Shown piece by piece: positions 36,431-44,123 of a DNA stretch of 64,000 nt. The stretch's first letter is position 1. Each line of letters opens with the position of its first letter. The notes under the pieces were generated by a model. The model made no database searches. It was not told the DNA's origin and saw only the letters and a list, made by a program, of their open reading frames with translations. The translations under genes were made by a program, and so were the position numbers. Source of the stretch: Mucilaginibacter rivuli (GTDB lineage: Bacteria > Bacteroidota > Bacteroidia > Sphingobacteriales > Sphingobacteriaceae); the NCBI RefSeq assembly GCF_019391655.1, contig NZ_JAHXPQ010000007.1:124001-188000 (forward strand), in the 5' to 3' direction.

Positions 36431-37420
36431 TTGAACGAACAAAGGCGCATCATTCTATTTTCGTTAATAACGGGTGCCATATTAATGGTCGCCAAGTTTG
36501 CTGCCTACTTTTTAACCGAGTCGAACTTTATACTTACCGATGCCGCCGAAAGCATTGTTAATGTAGTGGCCAGCGCCTTCGCTTTTTACAGTATTTACCT
36601 ATCGGCACAGCCGCGCGATAATAACCACCCATACGGGCATGGTAAAGTGGAGTTTTTTTCGGTATTTGTTGAAGGGATACTCATCACCATAGCGGGGGTG
36701 CTTATCCTGTGCAAATCAATATATGGTTTTTTTAACCCGCACCCCGTACATGCTGTATTATTAGGTGCTGCAATTATTGGTGTTACCGGGGTGGTTAACG
36801 GCTTGCTGGGCTGGTATATGATAGTGAGGGGAAAAGCCCTGCGATCAATGACCCTGGACGCCGATGGCCGCCACCTGCTTACCGATATGGTTACCAGCGG
36901 TGGCCTGGTTGTTGGCTTAACGCTGATATATTTCACGAAGATTGAAGCACTGGATAATGCCTTATCCATATTAGTAGCATTGTATATTGTGTTTGTGGGA
37001 TATAAACTTACCCGTAAATCGGTTGGTGGCTTGATGGACGAAACCGACTTTGCCATTGTTGACGATGTAGTGAAGATACTGAACGATAACCGCGACGAGG
37101 CCTGGATAGATATCCATAACCTGCGCGCGCAGAAATACGGTAACGAACTGCACATTGATTGCCACTTAACCCTACCCAATTACTTCGACCTGAACCGTGT
37201 GCACCAGGAAGTAAAAGAGCTTGATGAACTGATTAACACCAAAGCCAGCATACAAACCGAATTTTTTATCCATACCGATCCCTGTTTGCCCGAGTGCTGC
37301 CACTATTGCAATATGCCCAACTGCCCCATACGCAGCGAAGCAAAGCGGGTAGATATTACCTGGACGATGGACAATGTGATCCGTAACAAAAAACATTTTG
37401 AACCTGATGAACAACTTTAG
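36431..37420 (+). CDS. Cation diffusion facilitator (CDF) transporter with Cys-rich tail
   Basis: This inner-membrane metal/proton antiporter has 329 residues and six membrane helices. The metal-site motif of helix 2 is ILTDAAESIVN, and that of helix 5 is DADGRHLLTDMVTS with His and Asp. A CDF cytosolic domain covers about 205-280. Unusually it ends with five Cys within 14 residues (C285, C289, C290, C293 and C298; PECCHYCNMPNC), a likely extra metal site. The start is TTG at 36431, since no ATG precedes helix 1. It heads an operon: the Nudix gene overlaps its 3' end by 14 bases. Confidence 0.92.
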   Translation: MNEQRRIILFSLITGAILMVAKFAAYFLTESNFILTDAAESIVNVVASAFAFYSIYLSAQPRDNNHPYGHGKVEFFSVFVEGILITIAGVLILCKSIYGFFNPHPVHAVLLGAAIIGVTGVVNGLLGWYMIVRGKALRSMTLDADGRHLLTDMVTSGGLVVGLTLIYFTKIEALDNALSILVALYIVFVGYKLTRKSVGGLMDETDFAIVDDVVKILNDNRDEAWIDIHNLRAQKYGNELHIDCHLTLPNYFDLNRVHQEVKELDELINTKASIQTEFFIHTDPCLPECCHYCNMPNCPIRSEAKRVDITWTMDNVIRNKKHFEPDEQL

Positions 37421-37856
37421 TGTACGTGTATATGGCTTGCTCATTAACGAGCAAAACGAAGTGCTGATAAGCGACGAAAAGGAGTATGGTATGCGCTTTT
37501 CAAAATTCCCGGGTGGCGGGCTTGAGTTTGGCGAAGGTTTAATAGCAGGCCTTCAGCGCGAGTTTATTGAAGAGTGCAATTTAAAGATCGAAGTACTGCA
37601 GCATTATTATACCACTGATTTTTTTGTAAAATCGCTCTTTCATGATGCACAACTCATCAGCGTTTACTATACGGTTAAAAACCTTGAACCCATCAACCTA
37701 ACTATTAAGCAAAAAGCTTTTGATTTTGATGGCGATGTGGAGCCCCTGCAGGCTTTCCGTTGGGTGAGTTTAAATGACCTTACCGAACACGATGTTACCT
37801 TCCCGGTAGATAAACACGTGGTGAAACTTTTAAGACAACAACATGGGCTTAGTTGA
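37407..37856 (+). CDS. Nudix hydrolase
   Basis: This 149-residue protein hydrolyses a nucleoside-diphosphate-linked compound; the substrate is unknown. The Nudix box runs through GGGLEFGEGLIAGLQREFIE then EC, matching G-x5-E-x7-RE-x2-EE, with the final Gly of the consensus replaced by Asn. The metal-binding REFIEE core is intact. The ATG at 37407 lies inside the end of the CDF gene, and its own end overlaps bioA by 14 bases, so translation of all three is coupled. Confidence 0.9.
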   Translation: MNNFSVRVYGLLINEQNEVLISDEKEYGMRFSKFPGGGLEFGEGLIAGLQREFIEECNLKIEVLQHYYTTDFFVKSLFHDAQLISVYYTVKNLEPINLTIKQKAFDFDGDVEPLQAFRWVSLNDLTEHDVTFPVDKHVVKLLRQQHGLS

Positions 37857-39108
37857 GCGCGATCTGGCCGTAATATGGCACCCTTATACACAAATGCAAA
37901 CAGCATTGCCGCATATCCCGATAGTAAAAGGAGAGGGCTCACTGTTATTTGCCGAAGATGGTAAAACATATATCGATGCCGTATCATCATGGTGGGTAAA
38001 TATCCACGGGCACTCGCATCCGCATATCGCGAAGAAAATATATGAGCAGGCGCTGCAATTGGAGCACGTGATATTCGCGGGCTTTACGCACCCCATAGCG
38101 GTTGAACTGGCAGAACGCTTATTAGCCATCATCCCGCAAAATCAAAAAAAAGTGTTTTATTCTGATAATGGCTCGACAGCTATAGAAGTGGCGATAAAAA
38201 TGTGCCTGCAATACTGGAACAACCAAGGTATACAGCGTACTAAAATAGTAGCCTTTAATAACGCTTACCACGGCGATACTTTTGGTGCCATGGCTGTAAG
38301 CGGCCGCAGCGCATTTACTAAAGCCTTTGATGATTTATTGTTTGATGTTGAATTTATTGACCTGCCCAATGCCGATAATATTGACCAACTCAAAACTCAG
38401 ATCTCGCATATCAAATCCGAATTAGCCTGCTTTATTTTCGAACCGTTAATACAAGGATCGGGGGGGATGCTGATGTATGAGGCTAAATACCTTGACGAGC
38501 TAATGGCCCATTGCCGCGCCGAACAGGTGTTAACCATTGCTGATGAAGTAATGACCGGCTTTGGCCGCACCGGCAAACGTTTCGCCTGCGATCACCTGCA
38601 GCAGCAGCCCGATATTATGTGTTTCTCCAAAGGGCTAACGGGCGGCACCATGGCTCTGGGTGTTACTACCTGCACGCAACAAATTTATAACGCTTTCCTT
38701 TCGGATGATAAACTGAAGACCTTGTTTCACGGCCATTCATTTACAGCCAACCCTATAGCCTGTGCCGCGGCATCGGCCAGTATGGATCTGTTCTTACAAC
38801 CTGAAACCATAGCTAATATTGAACGGATTGAAGCGAGGCACAAGACATTCGGAGCAAAAATAGCATCGCACCCTAAGTTAAAAGAGATTCGCCAAACCGG
38901 AACGATCATAGCGATGGAGTGGGAGACGGGCAGCAATACATCATACTTTAGCGGCTTACGTGATAAGCTATATACCTACTTTTTAGATGCCGGAATCATT
39001 TTGCGCCCGCTTGGCAACATTCTGTACATTTTACCTCCGTATTGCATTACGGATAGCCAACTCAGCTATATTTACAGCAAAATTGAAGAGGCCTTAGAGA
39101 TATTTTAA
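37843..39108 (+). CDS. bioA: Adenosylmethionine-8-amino-7-oxononanoate aminotransferase
   Basis: BioA converts KAPA to DAPA in biotin synthesis, using SAM as amino donor. The 421-residue PLP enzyme opens with IWHPYTQM, the BioA-specific signature. SSWWVNIHGHSHP follows, with YSDNGSTAIEVA for the phosphate-binding loop and DEVMTGFGRTG with the PLP Asp (D234). K263 in SKGLTGG is the Schiff-base Lys. It overlaps the Nudix gene and is followed with zero spacing (TAAATG) by a ferritin-like diiron protein. No bioB, bioD or bioF lies in the window. Confidence 0.96.
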   Translation: MGLVERDLAVIWHPYTQMQTALPHIPIVKGEGSLLFAEDGKTYIDAVSSWWVNIHGHSHPHIAKKIYEQALQLEHVIFAGFTHPIAVELAERLLAIIPQNQKKVFYSDNGSTAIEVAIKMCLQYWNNQGIQRTKIVAFNNAYHGDTFGAMAVSGRSAFTKAFDDLLFDVEFIDLPNADNIDQLKTQISHIKSELACFIFEPLIQGSGGMLMYEAKYLDELMAHCRAEQVLTIADEVMTGFGRTGKRFACDHLQQQPDIMCFSKGLTGGTMALGVTTCTQQIYNAFLSDDKLKTLFHGHSFTANPIACAAASASMDLFLQPETIANIERIEARHKTFGAKIASHPKLKEIRQTGTIIAMEWETGSNTSYFSGLRDKLYTYFLDAGIILRPLGNILYILPPYCITDSQLSYIYSKIEEALEIF

Positions 39109-39726
39109 ATGGAGAACTTACTGAATACCATAGTTACCAATGCCGACCTGCATGCCCGCTGGTTAAATACGCTTTCGTTGATGGAGAACACCGGCGCACG
39201 TAAAATATCAGCAAGCGAGGATATGGCTACTGTTACCTATATCATACTAAAACACGCTGCCGAAGAACATCGCCACGCGTTCTATCTTAAAAAACAATTA
39301 GAAAAAGTTGGTACCAATCTTTGCCCAACTTACGCTACTGAATATTTAATAGCCCCGGCCCAAAGTAAATACTACCTCAATTTATTGGATGTTGAAGTTT
39401 GTCGTTACCTGAAAAGCACGCTCCAACTATCAGGTGCTGAGTTGCGCTTCGCAGCATATCTGCTGGTTACCTACGCCATCGAAGTGCGTGCTGATGAGCT
39501 TTACCCGGTTTATCAAACCGCTTTAGAAGCCGCAGGCAGCAAAGTAAACGTAAAATCCATCATCCTAGAAGAAGAAGGCCACCTAGAAGAAATGATCAAC
39601 CAACTCAAATCATTCTCGCCCGATTGGCAACAGCATGCGGATATTGCTGTTGAAATTGAAACACGGTTGTTTAACAACTGGATAGAAGGTTTGAAGAAAG
39701 AAGTGTTGCAAGGCGTAGCGAACTAA
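39109..39726 (+). CDS. Ferritin-like diiron carboxylate protein coupled to bioA
   Basis: I do not recognise a named family. The 205-residue protein is all-helical and carries a full ferritin-like diiron ligand set: E26, E53-x-x-H56 (EEHRH), E125 (YAIEVRAD) and E155-x-x-H158 (EEEGH). The spacings of 27, 72 and 30 residues fit a four-helix bundle. No signal peptide is present. Members of this fold activate O2 for hydroxylation, desaturation or cleavage, or store iron. Its ATG abuts the bioA stop, so an oxidative role in or next to biotin synthesis (for example supply of a pimeloyl precursor) is possible. tRNA-modifying or iron-handling roles remain alternatives. Confidence 0.75.
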   Translation: MENLLNTIVTNADLHARWLNTLSLMENTGARKISASEDMATVTYIILKHAAEEHRHAFYLKKQLEKVGTNLCPTYATEYLIAPAQSKYYLNLLDVEVCRYLKSTLQLSGAELRFAAYLLVTYAIEVRADELYPVYQTALEAAGSKVNVKSIILEEEGHLEEMINQLKSFSPDWQQHADIAVEIETRLFNNWIEGLKKEVLQGVAN

Positions 39727-39732
39727 AAAATA

Positions 39733-39832
39733 CGTCATTGCGAGGTACGAAGCAACCTCTGCGCGACAGGTTTCCGATATACATTATCGACTTGCATGTG
39801 CAGAGGTTACTTCGCTATCGCTCGCAATGACG
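39733..39832. repeat. CGTCATTG-type palindromic intergenic repeat, copy 2
   Basis: This 100-base inverted repeat has a left arm CGTCATTGCGAGG, TACGAAGCAACCTCTGC and a right arm GCAGAGGTTACTTCG, CTCGCAATGACG. It corresponds arm for arm to the copy at 11578-11674. It lies seven bases after the diiron-protein stop and twelve before the PL6 stop. Confidence 0.8.
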
Positions 39833-39844
39833 CGTTTTAAAAGT

Positions 39845-41020
39845 TTAATTATAAACGATCTCCTTCTCTGCCCCGGTAAATACATTGCCTACAAACTGAT
39901 TATCAAAAGGCGCTACATCCTGCATGGTGCGCGATGGATATCGGTTGGTATCAAACTTGCCCGTCCAATCCACATTCTTACTATCGCCAACCAAAATAGC
40001 TACCGAAGCATTGGTAATGTGATTGTATTTTACTGTACAGCCGCTTGCCGCGATGTAAAATCCCGTTACCTCTTTACCTTTGGCCATGCCATACATTAAG
40101 CGGATAGCGGTTTTAATATTACTAATGTTGTTATTAGTAATGGTATGCCCCGTGCCATTTACACGTATGCCGCCAATGCCGCCTTTAAATTTATTACTAT
40201 CCACCAAACAATCGTGGCCGCCGCGCATAACCAGTTCACCCTGGCAATCTTCAAAGTAGTTTTTAATGTATTTGTTGCCGGTGCTTTTATTGCTGATCAC
40301 CTCCGGCTCGCCGTCGCAATGTATAAATACATTCTCCCTCACGGTAGCATTAGGCACTAAGTTGCCCAATAGTATCGGGTCCTGACCTATTTGTACGCAT
40401 TCGCCGCCATTGTATATAGGCCAGCTTACTTTTGGTTTATCTTTAAAAGTATTATGGTCAATTAAAGTGTATTTAGGGCAGTCTTCTTTGGTTACTTTTA
40501 CCTGTACTTCCATATCATCAACATCGGCAATAAAAGCGTTGTTGGTAACCCGGTTGTTTTCGCCGTAGCCGGATATTACCACCAAAGGCATAAACTGGCT
40601 TTTACCCGTGTTTTTAGTAAACATGCATTTGCTGAGCCTGCCGTTTTTGGTATTGAAAAACTCGATAAGCAACGCGTTTTTATTACCCTTTTTTAAAACG
40701 TTACATCCCGAAAAGGTGATACCGTTAAGTATTACATAATTACCCGTTATCCTGAAAATGTGATCGTAAACATCGCCTGTAAAGGTTACTTTGCCTTCCG
40801 CTTCCGCGCGAATAGTGACAGGTTTTTCCGCCGTGCCGGATATGGTGATGTTCAACTCCCATGGCGTATACGTACCATTAGCAATAACGACCGCATCGCC
40901 CGGTTGGGTTTGCGTTAGTGCCGTTTCAAATTCCTGCTGTGTGTGTACCAGCCGGTTTTTACCCAGGGCCGTGCCAATAAAGGCCGCCGCCAGGGCAGTA
41001 CCCAATAAAATCTTCTTCAT
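39845..41020 (-). CDS. Secreted polysaccharide lyase family 6 (chondroitinase-B/alginate-lyase type)
   Basis: A signal peptide (MKKILLGTALAAAFIGTALG) exports this 391-residue right-handed beta-helix protein. PL6 signatures are present: NGGECVQIGQ, HCDGEPEVISNKSTGN with the catalytic Lys, and QGELVMRGGHDC with the catalytic Arg. The repeated N-x-x-x-I rungs are also seen (ITNNNISNI, VKYNHITN). It cleaves uronate-containing polysaccharide, alginate or dermatan-like, by beta-elimination. No SusCD or other alginate genes lie beside it. Confidence 0.92.
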   Translation of the reverse strand: MKKILLGTALAAAFIGTALGKNRLVHTQQEFETALTQTQPGDAVVIANGTYTPWELNITISGTAEKPVTIRAEAEGKVTFTGDVYDHIFRITGNYVILNGITFSGCNVLKKGNKNALLIEFFNTKNGRLSKCMFTKNTGKSQFMPLVVISGYGENNRVTNNAFIADVDDMEVQVKVTKEDCPKYTLIDHNTFKDKPKVSWPIYNGGECVQIGQDPILLGNLVPNATVRENVFIHCDGEPEVISNKSTGNKYIKNYFEDCQGELVMRGGHDCLVDSNKFKGGIGGIRVNGTGHTITNNNISNIKTAIRLMYGMAKGKEVTGFYIAASGCTVKYNHITNASVAILVGDSKNVDWTGKFDTNRYPSRTMQDVAPFDNQFVGNVFTGAEKEIVYN

Positions 41021-41065
41021 AAAATGTGTGTTGTGTGATAGGTTAAAAAATATAATTGATAGGTG

Positions 41066-41851
41066 TTAAACGTATATTTCGCCTTTTAAATAAGTAACCG
41101 CCTTGCCGCCCATCAGCACACGGTCGCCTTTGTTTTCGCACCATAATTCACCTTTGCGGGATGATATTTGGTAGGCGTGCATTTTATCTTTGCCTAACTT
41201 TTCCGCCCAATACGGTATCAGGTTACAATGTGCCGAACCGGTAACCGGGTCCTCATTTATCCCCGCTGATGGCGCGAAGAAGCGGGATACAAAATCAGCA
41301 TCATCGCCAACGGCAGTTACAATAATTCCTAAAGTATCTACTTTGGCCAGCAGGTTAAAGTCGGGAGCTATATCGTGGATATCCTGCTCAGTCTCGTAAA
41401 TCACAAAGTAATCTCTCGATTTTAAAACCTCAACCGGTGTTTTCCCGCCAAGAGCGACAATCAACTCCTGCGGCGCAATAACCTGCTGCGGTGGCCTGCT
41501 TGGAAAATCAAGACAATATTTATCGCCCTGCTTACTTACCACCAATGTGCCTGCTTTTTGCGTGTAAAAGTTGATAGATAGCTGATCATATCCCAATTCG
41601 GTATACAAAATATGCGCCGAAGCCAGGGTTGCATGGCCGCAAAGGTCTATCTCCAGTTCGGGTGTAAACCAGCGCAAGCCGTAGCCATCGCCTTCTTTTA
41701 CAAAGTAGGCGGTTTCGGCAAGGTTATTCTCGGCGGCTATCTTTTGCATAGTAGCTTCGGGTAGCCATTCGGTTAAGGGGCATATTGCGGCGGGGTTACC
41801 GCCAAAAAGCTGATCGGTAAAGGCATCGGCCTGGTAAATAGGTATGGTCAT
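41066..41851 (-). CDS. PhzF-family isomerase/epimerase-like protein
   Basis: The 261-residue protein has the twin DAP-epimerase-like fold. The catalytic Glu (E46) is in NNLAETAYF, DLCGHATLASAH lies at about 69-80, and DPVTGSAHCNL forms the second active-site loop. PhzF itself isomerises dihydro-3-hydroxyanthranilate, but most bacteria with this protein make no phenazine, so the substrate is unknown. It is separated by 45 bases from the PL6 gene on the same strand. Confidence 0.92.
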   Translation of the reverse strand: MTIPIYQADAFTDQLFGGNPAAICPLTEWLPEATMQKIAAENNLAETAYFVKEGDGYGLRWFTPELEIDLCGHATLASAHILYTELGYDQLSINFYTQKAGTLVVSKQGDKYCLDFPSRPPQQVIAPQELIVALGGKTPVEVLKSRDYFVIYETEQDIHDIAPDFNLLAKVDTLGIIVTAVGDDADFVSRFFAPSAGINEDPVTGSAHCNLIPYWAEKLGKDKMHAYQISSRKGELWCENKGDRVLMGGKAVTYLKGEIYV

Positions 41852-41902
41852 GATGGTATCAATAGGTATTATTGACTAAGATAGCCGAAATTGACGATAA
41901 CT

Positions 41903-41934
41903 AAAAAGCCTTTCCGGTGTTTCAGAAAGGCTTT
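41903..41934 (-). terminator. Terminator of the primary sigma factor gene
   Basis: AAAGCCTTTC (41905-41914) and GAAAGGCTTT (41925-41934) form a perfect 10-bp stem. On the minus strand the stem is followed by TT, giving a run of T5. It lies beyond a palindromic repeat, about 95 bases past the stop codon. Confidence 0.7.
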
Positions 41935-41947
41935 CAAATATTTTACC

Positions 41948-42028
41948 CTGTGTATCTCCGTGGTTTTCTACTCTCTGCGCCCTTTGTGGTAAAATTAACC
42001 ACAGCGTACGCATAATTACATCGCAGAG
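41948..42028. repeat. CTCTGTG-type palindromic intergenic repeat, copy 2
   Basis: It begins CTGTGTATCTCCGTGG, has a centre TTTGTGGTAAAATTAACCAC and ends CATCGCAGAG. It shares its order of words with the element at 25547-25636. It stops one base before the sigma-factor stop codon. Confidence 0.75.
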
Positions 42029-42029
42029 C

Positions 42030-42890
42030 TTATCCTAAATACGATTTCAATATCTTACTTCGCGATGTATGCCTTAAACGCTGCAAAGCCTTATCTTTTA
42101 TCTGGCGTACACGCTCGCGGGTGAGGTTGAACTTTTCGCCTATCTCTTCAAGCGAAAGCGGCGAACTGCCTCCCAAACCAAAGAACAATATGACGATCTC
42201 GCGCTCACGCTCGGTAAGGGTTGATAAAGAGCGCTTGATCTCTTCGGATAGTGATTCGTTAATCAGGTTAAAATCGGTATTGGGCTCGTTGTTACCCAAT
42301 ACATCCAATAGCGTATTTTCTTCGCCCGAAACAAAAGGCGCATCCATAGATACATGGCGGCCTGAGTTACTTAACGTGTCGGATATCTTATCAACGGTAG
42401 TTTCCAAAATATCGGCCAGTTCTTCAGGGCTTGGCTCACGCTCGTATTCCTGCTCCAGTTTACTGAAAGCCTTACTTATTTTGCTTAGCGAGCCTACCTG
42501 GTTCAATGGTAAGCGCACAATGCGCGATTGCTCTGCAATGGCTTGCAATATGCTTTGGCGTATCCACCAAACGGCGTATGATATGAATTTGAAACCTTTG
42601 GTCTCGTCAAAACGTTTGGCAGCCTTAATCAAACCCAGGTTACCTTCGTTTATCAGGTCGCCCAGGGTAAGGCCCTGGTTTTGGTATTGCTTAGCCACAG
42701 AAACAACAAAGCGCAGGTTGGTTTTTGTTAAACGCTCCAAAGCGGCCTGGTCGCCCTCCCGAATTTTTTGTGCGAGAATTACTTCCTCTTCAGCAGTGAT
42801 CAGGTCAACCTTTCCAATTTCGTGTAAATACTTATCTAATGATTGCGACTCACGATTGGTAATGGATTGGGTTATTTTGAGTTGTCTCAT
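42030..42890 (-). CDS. rpoD: Primary RNA polymerase sigma factor (Bacteroidota RpoD/SigA)
   Basis: The 286-residue housekeeping sigma factor lacks region 1.1, as usual in Bacteroidota (E. coli sigma70 is 613). Region 1.2 is at the N-terminus ([16 protein letters not shown]). Region 2 is the strongest match ([54 protein letters not shown]). Region 3 follows, and region 4 has the [23 protein letters not shown]. It should recognise the TTTG / TAnnTTTG promoters found across this window. A terminator lies downstream. Confidence 0.95.
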   Translation of the reverse strand: MRQLKITQSITNRESQSLDKYLHEIGKVDLITAEEEVILAQKIREGDQAALERLTKTNLRFVVSVAKQYQNQGLTLGDLINEGNLGLIKAAKRFDETKGFKFISYAVWWIRQSILQAIAEQSRIVRLPLNQVGSLSKISKAFSKLEQEYEREPSPEELADILETTVDKISDTLSNSGRHVSMDAPFVSGEENTLLDVLGNNEPNTDFNLINESLSEEIKRSLSTLTEREREIVILFFGLGGSSPLSLEEIGEKFNLTRERVRQIKDKALQRLRHTSRSKILKSYLG

Positions 42891-43107
42891 CTTGGAATAT
42901 AAAGCGCTATCCTATTTTAACTATACAACGTGCAATAATATAAAAATGTTGCTAAAAATTAACTTTTGAAAGTGTGTTGATAAAAATAATTATTAACAAA
43001 CAAGGCGATTTCAACAGTTAAGCCTGGCGCGCATATTTATTGTTTCGCAATAATAAAATGTCTTTATCTTGCCATGAATTTGGTAGCTGAACTAACCATC
43101 TAAACAC

Positions 43108-43713
43108 ATGAAAACAAAAAACTCCATCCCTGTATGGCCCTATTTTCTGATCGTTACTTTTTTTGCCTGCATATCCATTATGGATGCATACGATACCAGT
43201 AAGGCTACCATGAGCATAGCTGTGGTTACTCATGCGAGCCAGCTATCAACACGCAATAGTTACGCTTTACCTGCTAATAATGCCTTTGTAACCGGCGGCG
43301 GGAGCGGCACATTGATATGGCATCCTGAAAGCATATGGCAAACGTTTGTTTTAAAAATGACAGATACCCGCAACCTGAACTTTATGGACGTACAACATTG
43401 GCTGTTCCTTTTTGTATTTGTATTTGTTTTTTATGTAATGACAAGGAATAGGGAAAACAAAGCCGCGTTTATAAAAAATGCGGTACAGGGTTTCAGGGTT
43501 ATCTTTTTCATCATCGCCATAACACCCGCGCTGGAGTTTTTAAAATTCAAGCTGCTTAACAGGTATGTTGAGCATATTACCGGCGGGCAATTTACCCTGC
43601 CTGCCGAAACTATCCAATGGTATTACTTTTACCTGGGCATTATGCTGATAGTTTTGAGCCGCTTTATCGAAAAAGCGATAGTACTTTGGGATGATCAAAA
43701 CGCTGCCGCATAA
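43108..43713 (+). CDS. DUF2975-like membrane protein
   Basis: The 201-residue inner-membrane protein has four hydrophobic segments (about residues 9-24, 94-112, 127-144 and 170-188) and a loop of about 65 residues between the first two. It resembles DUF2975 proteins, which usually precede a small HTH regulator. One follows here after a single base. The function is unknown; a membrane-linked control of the regulator is the common guess. Confidence 0.75.
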   Translation: MKTKNSIPVWPYFLIVTFFACISIMDAYDTSKATMSIAVVTHASQLSTRNSYALPANNAFVTGGGSGTLIWHPESIWQTFVLKMTDTRNLNFMDVQHWLFLFVFVFVFYVMTRNRENKAAFIKNAVQGFRVIFFIIAITPALEFLKFKLLNRYVEHITGGQFTLPAETIQWYYFYLGIMLIVLSRFIEKAIVLWDDQNAAA

Positions 43714-43714
43714 T

Positions 43715-43927
43715 ATGCCCATTATTATAAATTTGGATGTAATGATGGCGCTGCGCAAAATGAGCCTGAATGAGTTGAGCGCACGGGTGGGCATTACCTT
43801 GTCAAATTTATCCATACTCAAAACCGGCAAGGCCAAAGCCATTCGCCTCGAAACGCTTGAAGCGATATGCAAAGCCTTGGATTGCCAGCCGGGGGATATT
43901 TTGGAATACAGCCTCCTAACCCCCTAA
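43715..43927 (+). CDS. Small XRE/YozG-type HTH regulator
   Basis: The 70-residue protein is essentially one helix-turn-helix domain (MSLNELSARVGITLSNLSIL, KAIRLETLEAICKALDCQPG, DILEY), as in YozG-like Cro/C1 regulators. It starts one base after the DUF2975 stop, the usual partner arrangement. The last codons (CTC CTA ACC CCC TAA) and its stop come from a C-rich palindromic repeat, so its native C-terminus was probably replaced. An alternative in-frame ATG lies 24 bases upstream, within the DUF2975 gene. Confidence 0.85.
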   Translation: MPIIINLDVMMALRKMSLNELSARVGITLSNLSILKTGKAKAIRLETLEAICKALDCQPGDILEYSLLTP

Positions 43928-43935
43928 AGGGGGAA
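43911..43935 (+). repeat. C-rich palindromic repeat, copy 3, inside the HTH gene end
   Basis: GCCTCCTAACCCCC and TAAAGGGGGAA match the 25-base unit of 7876 and 27588 with one mismatch. Its first 17 bases encode the last residues and stop codon of the HTH regulator. Confidence 0.85.
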
Positions 43936-43989
43936 CTGAATAGCAGTCGCATACCGGTTTATAAATCCGAAATCTCCCGGATTTACTTT

Positions 43990-44048
43990 CTGACTTCCAG
44001 TCTTTCCGACTAAGGACTAAGGACTCAAGACTAAAGACTCCCGACTAA
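43990..44048. repeat. GACTAAG/GACTCAAG-type tandem repeat
   Basis: Seven to eight GACT-containing words (GACTTCCAGTC, GACTAAGGACTAAGG, ACTCAAGACTAAAGACTC, CGACTAAA) occur within 59 bases. They share wording with the block at 14334-14444. They lie between the HTH gene and the aldo/keto reductase. No gene is present. Confidence 0.5.
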
Positions 44049-44123
44049 ATTAGCATACCGCAGGATAGTTTATATCAGTTTAAATTTTATTTTTACCTCC
44101 AACTATAACCAACCAAATTCCAA

